Source: a virus. Taken from it: a stretch of 33,430 bases of DNA. Where the stretch lies: positions 1 to 33,430 of IMG/VR virus record IMGVR_UViG_3300037189_003707; one strand, 5' to 3'. The translations under genes and the position numbers were made by a program. Of this stretch, positions 6,690 through 14,712 are shown one piece after another (position 1 is the stretch's first letter; the number at the start of each line of letters is the position of its first letter). The notes beneath the pieces are model-generated. The model saw nothing but the letters and a program-made list of their open reading frames with translations. It ran no database searches and had not been told where the DNA came from.

Positions 6690-8354
6690 TTACAAGTTTT
6701 GTGTAAACGACCACGATCCGGCGCTTACTGTATATAATTTTTTGTAAACTACACTACTAATAGTACAGTATATTCTACATTTTGTGCCGTTTTGACGTTC
6801 ACTTGCAGGATAAATTACGTTAATTACAGTTGACGCTATCTGTGCATCAGTAAGTCCGGTGCAATCGATGTTGCCTAACCCTAGCGGCTGTGAACTTGCG
6901 GTTGTATCAACGTAGTTTTTATTTGCGGCATCTGTAGAGGAAGACGGTGTTGCTACACTAGTAATCTTTGCAGAACTAACATCTACTGTTCCAGTACCTT
7001 TTGGTAATAGTGTAATTGTCCCGTTAGCACTCCCCGAGTTAACATAACTAATTGTGCTAGATGCTACGTTAACATAACCAGCTTGTAGTGTAGTTAAATT
7101 ACCAATACTAGTCAATCCAGGAGCACTTGTTACTCGAACTGCTAATTGAGTTTCAGTGAGTACAGGGAATCCGTTAATAGAGAACGATTTTCCAACTGCA
7201 AGGTTGATACTGTCAGTACTCATCCACGAACTTGCCGCATTGCTCCAAGTAAATGTTTTGTCAGTAGCACCTTTAAGTATAATACCGCCAGCATCTGCTG
7301 TAGTGTCTGATGGAGTTGCTACATTACCGAGCTCAATATTCTTATCAACGATTTGAATAGTTGTAGATTCAAGGAATGTAGTAGTACCTTTAACATCAAG
7401 ATTACCTCGGATAATAGTGTCACCATTAACATCTAATGATGCTGCCGGAAATGCTGTGTTAACACCTACATACTGATTAGTTGCATCAACTGATAAATTA
7501 GTAAAGGTTCCTGAATTATTTGTAGTTACAACTGTAAAGTTTTGATTAGCTATAGTATTTTTAATTGAAAAATTAACATTAGATACATTAATTTCTGTAG
7601 CAGAACTTGGGCCAAGTTTTAACGGAGTTGTGTTTGTTAAACTTAAAATACCGGAAGAACCCGAATTGCTAGTGGTGCTAACAAATGCCTCTGCTGCCTT
7701 TAACGAACCGTCGGCTGCTACAAGATAGTTAGACTTACTACTTACATGATCAAACACTATGCTTCCAGTATTTGAACTATATGAGCCGGCAGTAAATCCT
7801 ACTCCCACATTACCTGTAAATCCACTTATGTTACTCTTAGGAGTAAATGCATCTTTACTAAAAATACCAAGTAGCACTTGATTAACGTACAATCCAACTA
7901 CTGTATGATTGACACTTAAATTGTCCAATACATCAAAAACTTGAAATCCTGAAAGACCTTGTGTATTTGTATATAACGGACCTGCTAAGAAAAGTCCAGA
8001 ACCGTCATTAAAGTATAATTGCTTTCGAAGACTATCGATCCATAAGTCGCCTTGAACTAGTGTAGGGATAGTAGAACTAACTATCGTACCGCCACTTACC
8101 TTAAAACTATTACCATCATAAACTTTTAATCTACCAGATGCACTATCATACCACAATTGGCCTAAGATAGGATGATTAGGCTGACTTGTATTTGCAAAGT
8201 TTTCTAAGATCTTAACAAAGTTTTCAGCCAAGTATTGTCCATAACCGCTAACATTTTTACCAACTAGTGTTAAATCTGTTGCAGTTTGATCAACTGAACC
8301 GTCAACTACTTGAGTAAGAATCGTTCCGTCTGTTTTTGTGATCTGGTAACTCAT
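6690..8354 (-). CDS. Tail fibre with shared N-terminal anchor (554 aa)
   Basis: The N-terminus follows the plan shared by the three fibres: KNVSGYGQYLAENFVKILEN (about 33-52), GQLWYDSASGRLKVYDGNSF, GDLWIDSLRKQLYFNDGSGL, then AGP. The middle is Thr/Ser/Asn-rich beta fibre with DVNGDTIIRGNLDVKGTTTF (about 310-330) and ELGNVATPSDTTADAGGIIL, typical of trimeric phage fibres. Near the end TDAANKNYVDTT (about 476-487) is a motif common in fibre stalks, followed by a small C-terminal domain with NGTKCRIYC and SAGSWSFTQNL. The start ATG shares its A with the TAA of the 720-aa fibre (TAATG), so the two are coupled. No S74-type chaperone is visible. Probably a receptor-binding fibre; the host receptor is unknown. 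Confidence 0.9.
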   Translation of the reverse strand: MSYQITKTDGTILTQVVDGSVDQTATDLTLVGKNVSGYGQYLAENFVKILENFANTSQPNHPILGQLWYDSASGRLKVYDGNSFKVSGGTIVSSTIPTLVQGDLWIDSLRKQLYFNDGSGLFLAGPLYTNTQGLSGFQVFDVLDNLSVNHTVVGLYVNQVLLGIFSKDAFTPKSNISGFTGNVGVGFTAGSYSSNTGSIVFDHVSSKSNYLVAADGSLKAAEAFVSTTSNSGSSGILSLTNTTPLKLGPSSATEINVSNVNFSIKNTIANQNFTVVTTNNSGTFTNLSVDATNQYVGVNTAFPAASLDVNGDTIIRGNLDVKGTTTFLESTTIQIVDKNIELGNVATPSDTTADAGGIILKGATDKTFTWSNAASSWMSTDSINLAVGKSFSINGFPVLTETQLAVRVTSAPGLTSIGNLTTLQAGYVNVASSTISYVNSGSANGTITLLPKGTGTVDVSSAKITSVATPSSSTDAANKNYVDTTASSQPLGLGNIDCTGLTDAQIASTVINVIYPASERQNGTKCRIYCTISSVVYKKLYTVSAGSWSFTQNL

Positions 8355-10516
8355 TATAATTGTCCAGTAAAAATAATATAATTAATAGTCTGATATGGAT
8401 TCATGATATTAATTGGCTGTGCGGTCTTATCGCTGTTAACTCCGCCGCTACTTGGAAATCCGTAACCGGTACTAGAAGTTGGCATACCTCTATTCGCTGT
8501 AACCTTACCAGACGTATCTGTAGCACCAGGTAAGCCGGCAGCATAGTATTGGCCTTGGCCACTGTTTAATGTATGTTCGTGATCTGGTAGTTGATTTGTT
8601 AACAATACTTTTGTTGATGTTCCGGATGAACTACCAATCACATCAGCAGTAACATCTGTTACTCGATTAGCAAATGAACTAATAGTACTGATAGACGTTG
8701 GTGTAGCTCCCGGACTCGATTTAGCTGTAACTTGAATGTTGTTATTCATATTATCAGCACCGAGTGGGAATCGACCTCTTAAGTCTGGTAATCCAAAAGT
8801 GTTTTGGCCAAGGAGTGAAACTGCTAGTTTGTAGGTATATCCGATAGTTTGATATAATAATGGATAACTTGCAATCGGAACTTCAGCACCGTCGCATAGC
8901 AAATATCCCTTAGGTACTGAAGACCCAGCAAACGGAAATATTGAACCTACTGGTACTGTGGCTACGTTGCTAAAAAACGTAGCTTTAGTTATTTTTCTTA
9001 AACCTGGATTAGTTGCATCATTACGATATATTAAGAACTGGTCGCCATTTTGACTGTCTGTAGCCGCAGTTTTATCTAAACCAATAATAGCATTAGGTGC
9101 TAGTGCTACTGTGAATGTAGCAGTACCTGTTTGAGTTTGGCCATTATAACTGATAGAGTTACTCGATACGTCGCCGGTTAAACTAAATGTAGTTGCACTA
9201 GCTAAGGCACTGGCAGTACCAGTAATGTTACCAGTTAGGGTTCCACTAAATGCTCCACTAAATGCTCCAACAAAGCTGTCAGCGTATATATTTCTAAATG
9301 GTCGTGTACTTGTACCAATGTCATATAAGTGCGCCGCGCTGTCAGAGCCTGGCTGTATTACAGCCGCTGATAATGGGTTACCGCTTGTCCCACCGTCAAG
9401 ATAATTTAAATAAATTTGTCCGTAACTAGTAATGTCGTCACCAAAATAGGACTTCTTGGCAGCTGAAAAACCACCGTCGGTGATCAATGCACCAGTTCCA
9501 ACTTCTCGACTGTCTGTATTATTAGTATTTGAGATAATACCACTAACATTTAATGTGCCTAGTACATCTAACGTAGCTTGAGGATTAGTATTGTTCTGTC
9601 CAATACCTACATATTTCTGCGCATCCAGATGTAATAGTGTTACTAGGCCATCGGTATTATTATTAACTTGGAAATTAACACTACTACCTGCTGTCTTAGA
9701 ATAAAATACAGTCTGTGATCCGTCACTAGTAATGTTGAAATTTAATCCAGTACCAAGACTTATACCACCGCTATTGTTAACTTGCAATGGATAATTCGTA
9801 GTGCTTGTCTGATCACTTCTTAAGAAGTTGCTGGCGGCAACTGATTTGCCACCTGTGTTTAGTGCATCTGCTGACGAAGCTGTTCCGACAAACTTGTATG
9901 TCGATAAAGCAAAATTAGCAAGACTAGTATTTTGTACGTTGATACCTGCAGATATTCCGTTGAATCCAGTAAGTGCTGTCTTAGGAGTAAATGTGTCTGC
10001 GCTGATAATAGCTACTCGTGTGTCATTAGAATAAAGACTAATAACATTATGGCTAACCGGAGGATTCTGAGCGTCAACGATTGTTTCAACTTGGGGACCT
10101 GTTTTCAATCCTGCTGAAAATTGTGGACCTACTAGTAACCAGTTTGATCCCGAGTAGATATAAAGTTGTTTGTTATTTGTGTCAATCCACAGGTCACCGA
10201 TTAATCCATTAGGCGTAGTATCAGATTTTTTAACAGCACCGGCGGCATTCCAATTAGTACCATCATACACCTTAAGCAAATTAACGCCAGCGGAGTTGTC
10301 GTACCATATCTGCCCTTGCACAGGACTAGTTGGTGCTGTTGGAGCCGCAAAATTTTCTAGTAAATGTAAAAAATTTCCAGCTACTAAAGGTGCGTATCCA
10401 GAATAGTTTTTTCCTACAAAAGTTAAACTTGTCTGATTGTTTAGAGTTTGGTCGGCAACCGTAATTGGAGTTTTTGCAGGATTATTTGTTTCAGTATAAT
10501 TTACTTGATAACTCAT
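8354..10516 (-). CDS. Tail fibre with shared anchor and C-terminal tail-collar domain (720 aa)
   Basis: Residues 1-200 are the shared anchor (KNYSGYAPLVAGNFLHLLEN, GQIWYDNSAG, GDLWIDTNNKQLYIYSGSNW, VGP). A long Thr/Ser/Gly beta region follows with GSDSAAHLYDIGTSTRPFRN (about 387-406) and a short repeat GAFSGAFSGTLTGNITGTAS. The C-terminal 200 residues are a Phage Tail Collar domain (Pfam family PF07484): VGSIFPFAGSSVPKGYLLCD (from about 517), FGLPDLRGRFPLGAD, the metal-binding-like LPDHEH (about 640) and NPYQTINYIIFTGQL at the end. This is the head architecture of T4 gp12-like short tail fibres, which bind cell-surface polysaccharide. It could be the gp12-like short fibre or one of several equivalent heads. 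AGGAG precedes the ATG. Confidence 0.92.
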   Translation of the reverse strand: MSYQVNYTETNNPAKTPITVADQTLNNQTSLTFVGKNYSGYAPLVAGNFLHLLENFAAPTAPTSPVQGQIWYDNSAGVNLLKVYDGTNWNAAGAVKKSDTTPNGLIGDLWIDTNNKQLYIYSGSNWLLVGPQFSAGLKTGPQVETIVDAQNPPVSHNVISLYSNDTRVAIISADTFTPKTALTGFNGISAGINVQNTSLANFALSTYKFVGTASSADALNTGGKSVAASNFLRSDQTSTTNYPLQVNNSGGISLGTGLNFNITSDGSQTVFYSKTAGSSVNFQVNNNTDGLVTLLHLDAQKYVGIGQNNTNPQATLDVLGTLNVSGIISNTNNTDSREVGTGALITDGGFSAAKKSYFGDDITSYGQIYLNYLDGGTSGNPLSAAVIQPGSDSAAHLYDIGTSTRPFRNIYADSFVGAFSGAFSGTLTGNITGTASALASATTFSLTGDVSSNSISYNGQTQTGTATFTVALAPNAIIGLDKTAATDSQNGDQFLIYRNDATNPGLRKITKATFFSNVATVPVGSIFPFAGSSVPKGYLLCDGAEVPIASYPLLYQTIGYTYKLAVSLLGQNTFGLPDLRGRFPLGADNMNNNIQVTAKSSPGATPTSISTISSFANRVTDVTADVIGSSSGTSTKVLLTNQLPDHEHTLNSGQGQYYAAGLPGATDTSGKVTANRGMPTSSTGYGFPSSGGVNSDKTAQPINIMNPYQTINYIIFTGQL

Positions 10517-10517
10517 A

Positions 10518-11132
10518 TTATACTCCTGCTAGGCCAGTAAGGCTTTGTATTCTTACAGTATAATCTATCTGTATAAGTCTATTCAACGCTTTTTGTACAG
10601 GATGGAATATAACGTGAGTTAGTAGTAGACTAGATTTAGTAGCACTGTTATAAGATACTAGGCCTAGCTCATCAAATACTGCTGGAGATGAATTACTGTT
10701 TGTTGTGTCAAATGCAGACTGTCCTGAAATATTTTCACCGTAGTCAAGTAAACAAGTTACTAAGATATCAGTGTAGTTTACACCAGTTACATGACGTACT
10801 TCAATAAAGTTTCTAGTAGGATCAGTGTTAAGACTAGAAGTACCGTCTACAACTTTATAGTATGTTTGATTGTACAAGCTAGCATTAGAGCCACTGCTGT
10901 TTGGTGTAAGATATGTAATAATTCCCGTAGGATCTACGGCAGTGCCGCCATTACCAAACGCCATCTGATTAATTACACCTTGTCCGCTGTTGGCAATACT
11001 TTCTGCCAGTGCAATACTCATGTTTTCGTAATGGATCGCATTGCGTTTGTTGACGTAGATTTCCTCAGATTTTGGATCCCAAATCTTAATATGGCCTTCA
11101 ATGTGTACGCCGGTTAATTCATTACTCTGCAT
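10518..11132 (-). CDS. Phage structural protein (204 aa), possible tail/baseplate component
   Basis: The 204-residue protein begins MQSNELTGVHIEGHIKIWDP, then NKRNAIHYENMSIALAESIA (about 27-46) and QMAFGNGGTAVDPTG (about 56-70), with a beta-rich remainder. I remember similar proteins encoded near baseplates and fibres of marine myoviruses but know no assigned function. There is no signal peptide or enzyme motif. It is the first gene after a late-promoter-like motif, with GAGAG as ribosome-binding site, and ends two bases before the collar fibre, so it is probably co-expressed with the fibres and may be an adaptor or a baseplate-to-fibre connector. That role is inference from position. Confidence 0.8.
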   Translation of the reverse strand: MQSNELTGVHIEGHIKIWDPKSEEIYVNKRNAIHYENMSIALAESIANSGQGVINQMAFGNGGTAVDPTGIITYLTPNSSGSNASLYNQTYYKVVDGTSSLNTDPTRNFIEVRHVTGVNYTDILVTCLLDYGENISGQSAFDTTNSNSSPAVFDELGLVSYNSATKSSLLLTHVIFHPVQKALNRLIQIDYTVRIQSLTGLAGV

Positions 11133-11148
11133 ATTGGTCTCTCTTTAT

Positions 11149-11160
11149 CTAGTATTTATC
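11149..11160 (-). promoter_or_regulatory. Late-promoter-like motif (ATAAATACTAG) before the 204-aa gene
   Basis: The minus strand reads GATAAATACTAG, 7/8 to the T4 late octamer TATAAATA (octamer 11153-11160). It lies in the 55-base gap after the sedolisin stop, 21 bases from the ATG at 11132. The spacing is nearly identical to the copy before the 504-aa fibre. A preceding CAGATAA is repeated once in the gap (CAGATAATAAACACAGATAA). Confidence 0.6.
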
Positions 11161-11187
11161 TGTGTTTATTATCTGCTAGTTTAATAT

Positions 11188-12792
11188 TCATCGGGCACCG
11201 GTAGATCGTCTAGGATATGCTGATCCACTAGCGGGTCTAAATCCGTAATTTTGTTTAGGAAATGTAGTGCCTGTATGAAAATATTTGTAAATTTGATCTA
11301 CTTTGGGAGTACCTAGTCCTGTTACAGCATCCCATCCTGTAGTCGTTGTATATCCAGTTGTATACCCGTTTCTGTTATCACCGCTAGTAATATCATTAAA
11401 AAATGTAGTACTATTAGAATACCAAACAGACATATCAAATGGTATACGTGTACCTAGCTGTTGACTTAATCTAGCCCAGATGCCTGCTAGCAACGGAGCA
11501 GACGCACTAGTACCACCGACTTGAATTAAACTTCCTCGAACAGTACTTGTGCCGGCGTAATAAAATACATAACCAGTTTGTGGATCTGCTGGAGCACTTA
11601 TATCCGGTATCCCCCTGCGAGGTAAACCAGTAGGAGTCCCGGTAGTGCTGGCAGTTTTAGTAGTCGTAGTTAGTCCGGTTTGCCAACTAGGTCGTGCTAT
11701 CGACGAGCTAATGCCGCCGCCACTACCGTCCCATGCTACTTCACTAGTGATTTGATTACTTCCATTTAATGTAATTGTTGTTCCGCCAGCACTAATCATG
11801 TACTGACTACAAACACTAGCTGCCATACTTAAATTATTTGCACCACTATCTCCACTACTGACAAAACAGGTAATACCTTTTACAATCGCGGCTTGAAATG
11901 CCGAATCATATTGTGTTCCATCGCCCAGTCCCCAGCTAATGCCAATAACGCTCGGATTATTGACTGTGTCATTTACTGCGGCATTAATATTATTAAGAAT
12001 ACTTTGTGTTCCAGTGTTTGGTGAAATGTAATATGCAATCTTTGCACCAGGTGCTACTGCACCAGCACAATAAATGTCTAACATTGACTCGCCTGAACTA
12101 GTTGGGCTGAAATACGCATTACCTATATTAATTGTTGTAATTGACGGTGCAGTTAATCCAATGCGACTAAAAGTTGCAGTTACATCAGGTTGTTGCCATC
12201 CTTCGGCATAGCCCGCTAATACTGCTGGATCTAAACTTAATTCAAAAATTCCAATGCAGGCGCCGTAGCCGTTTCCGCTCGGAATATTATAAGCGGTGGC
12301 CATCTGGATAGGTGTAACTGCCGCATCTGGATTTGCTGTTTGTGCATTTGCAACCTTAGCTAATTTCTTAGCTAAAAAACTTTGATCAAATCCCGGAACA
12401 CTATCAACTATGTCTGCAATTTCTGATGGTATAGTAACTGTTCCCAAAGGATACATATAGGTTCTGCCGTTTTCAGTAACATCTAATAATGTAATTTTAA
12501 ATAGATCATTAAATGTCTGGACTTTTCCTATAACCTTAACTACACTTTGTCCATGATGTGCTTCTTCAATAGATAAATTTTTACTTGTTGCCCAAGCTAT
12601 TACCTTATTTAAATCAGCATCTGTTGCACCAAATTGATAAACAAATTCATCATGTCCTAAAATAGGATTTTCTCCTGCAATAACTGTATCAGCATACTCC
12701 TGAAGAGTCATACCATTTTCGTGGGTATCTCTTTTAAGATACAAACTAATGTGTATCTCTTGATTGGGGTCTTTAGCTATAGTACTAGACAT
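11188..12792 (-). CDS. Sedolisin-type (S53) serine-carboxyl peptidase with pro-kumamolisin activation domain
   Basis: Residues 10-145 match a Pro-kumamolisin activation domain (IHISLYLKRD, LQEYADTVIAG, then FGATDADLNKVIAWATSKNL). The mature enzyme probably starts near 160 (TPIQMATAYNIP). All catalytic positions of the family are visible: E235 and D239 (SGESMLDIYCAGAVAPGA), D315 (CFVSSGDSGAN) and S429 (VGGTSASAPLLAGI). The C-terminal calcium site is likewise present (FFNDITSGDNRNGY with D467, then TTGWDAVTGLGTP). At 534 aa it is a full-length secreted-type sedolisin, yet it has no signal peptide or membrane segment. It sits one base after the repeat fibre and just before the late promoter of the next fibre block, so virion association is plausible. 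Known sedolisins act at acid pH and self-cleave the prodomain. The extra C-terminal tail (FPKQNYGFRPASGSAYPRRS) could be an anchor. Targets may be fibres or host surface proteins. The subtilisin S8 triad is not present. Confidence 0.93.
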   Translation of the reverse strand: MSSTIAKDPNQEIHISLYLKRDTHENGMTLQEYADTVIAGENPILGHDEFVYQFGATDADLNKVIAWATSKNLSIEEAHHGQSVVKVIGKVQTFNDLFKITLLDVTENGRTYMYPLGTVTIPSEIADIVDSVPGFDQSFLAKKLAKVANAQTANPDAAVTPIQMATAYNIPSGNGYGACIGIFELSLDPAVLAGYAEGWQQPDVTATFSRIGLTAPSITTINIGNAYFSPTSSGESMLDIYCAGAVAPGAKIAYYISPNTGTQSILNNINAAVNDTVNNPSVIGISWGLGDGTQYDSAFQAAIVKGITCFVSSGDSGANNLSMAASVCSQYMISAGGTTITLNGSNQITSEVAWDGSGGGISSSIARPSWQTGLTTTTKTASTTGTPTGLPRRGIPDISAPADPQTGYVFYYAGTSTVRGSLIQVGGTSASAPLLAGIWARLSQQLGTRIPFDMSVWYSNSTTFFNDITSGDNRNGYTTGYTTTTGWDAVTGLGTPKVDQIYKYFHTGTTFPKQNYGFRPASGSAYPRRSTGAR

Positions 12793-12793
12793 A

Positions 12794-14707
12794 TTAGACT
12801 TCTAATTTAAGATATGTGAGTGTAACTGTGATAGGACCAGTAACACCGCCGTTGTTGTAAATTTTTAAATACATGTTTGATGTTACAGTAACATCTGCGT
12901 TGTATCCATATACTGCTGGAGTAAAATTTGTCACAGTGGCTGTGTTACCAGTTGTTATTGATTCTGCAACTATACCACTACCCGGAGTTGGATCCGTAGT
13001 AATACCTCTTGATGAATCTGATGATTGAGCACTCGAACTAGTGTATACCGTCACCCATGCTCCTGATGTACAAGCTATACTATATAATGCATATCCTTTA
13101 GCCGCTGTTACTGTTGCTGTAGAGCTAGCACCAACTGCTAGAGAAGCAGTCGTAGTAGATACCGTAGCTCTGCTTCCAAGACCGGTAGCGTTTGATGTTA
13201 TTGTACCATTATTGATTGTAATAGTTGTTCCGTCAACTTTAACACCGCCTAGGACACTTGTTGTTGCTGTTGGTAGAGTGTACGTGCTTGCTCCGCTGAT
13301 AACACCGTTATTAATTGTAATACTAGTACCATCAACCTTAACTCCTCCCAATACACTAGTAGTTGCTGTTGGTAAACTATATTGAGCGGCTACTAATTGA
13401 CTACTTCCGTTTAGTGTAATAGTTGATCCATCAATCTTAACACCACCTAACACACTAATTGATGCAGTTGGTAATGTGTATGTACTATTTGCAGAAAGTT
13501 GTCCTTGACCGTTTATAGTAATACTGATGCCGTCGATCTTAACTCCACCGAGCACATTGGTAGTTGCTGTCGGTAAACTATATTGTGAGGCTACTAGTTG
13601 ATTAGAACCATTTAATGTAATTGTAGTTCCATCGATCTTAACTCCACCCAATGATGTAGTTGTTGCGGTTGGTAAGAATGAGGATATAATTCCATTATTA
13701 ATAGTGATCGAAGTGCCGTCAATCTTAATTCCACCTAGGATCGTTGTCGATGCTGTTGGTAAAGTGTAAGAGCCACCACCGCCTCCACCAGTCGCACTAA
13801 TTACTCCATTACTAATTGTAATAGTAGTACCATCTACTTTAACACCGCCAAGTGTAGTAGGGGTAGCTGTTGGTAAACTATAAGAATACGGAGCACTTAT
13901 AGTACCGTTGGCAGGATTAATAGTTATAGAGGTTCCATCAACTCTTATACCGCCCAGTGTACTAACTGATGCTGTCGGTAAACTGTACTGCGTAGCAGAA
14001 ATAGTTCCGTTATTAATTGTAATACTAGCACCATCTACCTTAACTCCGCCAAGTATGAATGTACTTGCAGTTGGTAAAACATAACTTCCACCACCGCCTC
14101 CACCAGTCGCACTAATTACTCCATTACTAATTACAATAGTTGTGCCATCAACCTTAACACCGCCTAACTGACTTGTAGTAGCTGTTGGTAAATTATATAC
14201 TGATGAAATTACTCCAGTTCCGCTATTAATTGTAATACTAGCACCATCTACCTTAACTCCGCCTAACAGGCTTGTAGTTGCTTGTGGTAGTGTGTAGGTT
14301 GAAATACCAGCACTAATAATTCCTGATCCGTTAATTGTAATGGTTGTACCATCAATCTTTACTCCACCTAAGCTAGTCGTTGTAGCTGTTGGTAAAATAT
14401 ATTGCGGAGCTCTAATTACACCATTATTAATAGTAATTGTTGAACCGTCAATCTTAACACCACCTAGTATACTAGTTGATGCAGTCGGAAGATTATACGC
14501 TGCCGAGATAACACCATTGTTGATGCTAATCGAAGTTCCATCAATTTTAACCCCGCCGGTTGTTATTGTACTTGCGGTTGGCAATATATAAGTTTGTTGA
14601 TTGAATAACTGTGTAAAGTTTGAATTTATTTTTGCACCTGCTGACCTCAGAGTGTCACCGGTACCGTCATTCACTGCCGATCCAATATTAATTAGTTGTT
14701 GCGCCAT
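12794..14707 (-). CDS. Repeat tail fibre with 14 LPTA-type repeats (637 aa)
   Basis: Residues 1-39 form a common phage fibre N-terminus (NIGSAVNDGTGDTLRSAGAK, then INSNFTQLFN). Residues 40 to about 507 are 14 tandem repeats of 30-38 residues with the pattern Y-x-LPTAT-x(3)-LGGVKVDGTTITI-NG-I-S. Two repeats (5 and 8) end in GGGGGGS linkers. The last 130 residues are a separate domain (KGYALYSIACTSGAWVTVYT, TDPTPGSGIVAESITTG, TVTLTYLKLEV) that I remember from cyanophage fibre tips and is probably the receptor-contacting head. The repeats likely form a long trimeric beta shaft. AAGGATAAAAAAG precedes the ATG; the giant gene ends 5 bases upstream. Very high Thr/Ser content makes it a candidate substrate for the glycosyltransferases in the window. 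Confidence 0.92.
   Translation of the reverse strand: MAQQLINIGSAVNDGTGDTLRSAGAKINSNFTQLFNQQTYILPTASTITTGGVKIDGTSISINNGVISAAYNLPTASTSILGGVKIDGSTITINNGVIRAPQYILPTATTTSLGGVKIDGTTITINGSGIISAGISTYTLPQATTSLLGGVKVDGASITINSGTGVISSVYNLPTATTSQLGGVKVDGTTIVISNGVISATGGGGGGSYVLPTASTFILGGVKVDGASITINNGTISATQYSLPTASVSTLGGIRVDGTSITINPANGTISAPYSYSLPTATPTTLGGVKVDGTTITISNGVISATGGGGGGSYTLPTASTTILGGIKIDGTSITINNGIISSFLPTATTTSLGGVKIDGTTITLNGSNQLVASQYSLPTATTNVLGGVKIDGISITINGQGQLSANSTYTLPTASISVLGGVKIDGSTITLNGSSQLVAAQYSLPTATTSVLGGVKVDGTSITINNGVISGASTYTLPTATTSVLGGVKVDGTTITINNGTITSNATGLGSRATVSTTTASLAVGASSTATVTAAKGYALYSIACTSGAWVTVYTSSSAQSSDSSRGITTDPTPGSGIVAESITTGNTATVTNFTPAVYGYNADVTVTSNMYLKIYNNGGVTGPITVTLTYLKLEV
13187..14590 (-). 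repeat. 14-copy in-gene tandem repeat (about 30-38 codons each)
   Basis: The repeat core LGGVKxDGxxITI recurs 14 times. At the DNA level synonymous positions differ greatly between copies, except that a perfect 45-base direct repeat links 13773-13817 and 14088-14132 (the two GGGGGGS units and the following codons), 315 bases apart. Confidence 0.9.
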
Positions 14708-14712
14708 CTTTT

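Noticed and set aside
6690-8354. Peptidase S74 intramolecular chaperone at the fibre C-terminus
   Set aside because: No S74 signature is visible in any of the three fibres; the ends are a small unique domain, a tail-collar head and a DLAEKY-type domain.
11188-12792. Subtilisin (S8) instead of sedolisin
   Set aside because: The E-x-x-x-D pair, SGDSGA and SGTS-like GGTSASAP together with the kumamolisin prodomain are the sedolisin set; the S8 catalytic His motif is absent.
13041-13385. Plus-strand frame of 114 codons, Val/Pro/Thr-rich and repetitive, with a similar one at 14340-14591
   Set aside because: It is the antisense image of the LPTA repeats: the repeated codons keep the opposite frame open. 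Pattern and composition follow the repeats, with no independent start signal.
13187-14590. Repeated units that might suggest a CRISPR array
   Set aside because: Unit length and sequence vary, there are no constant repeats with unique spacers, and the units translate to a continuous fibre repeat.
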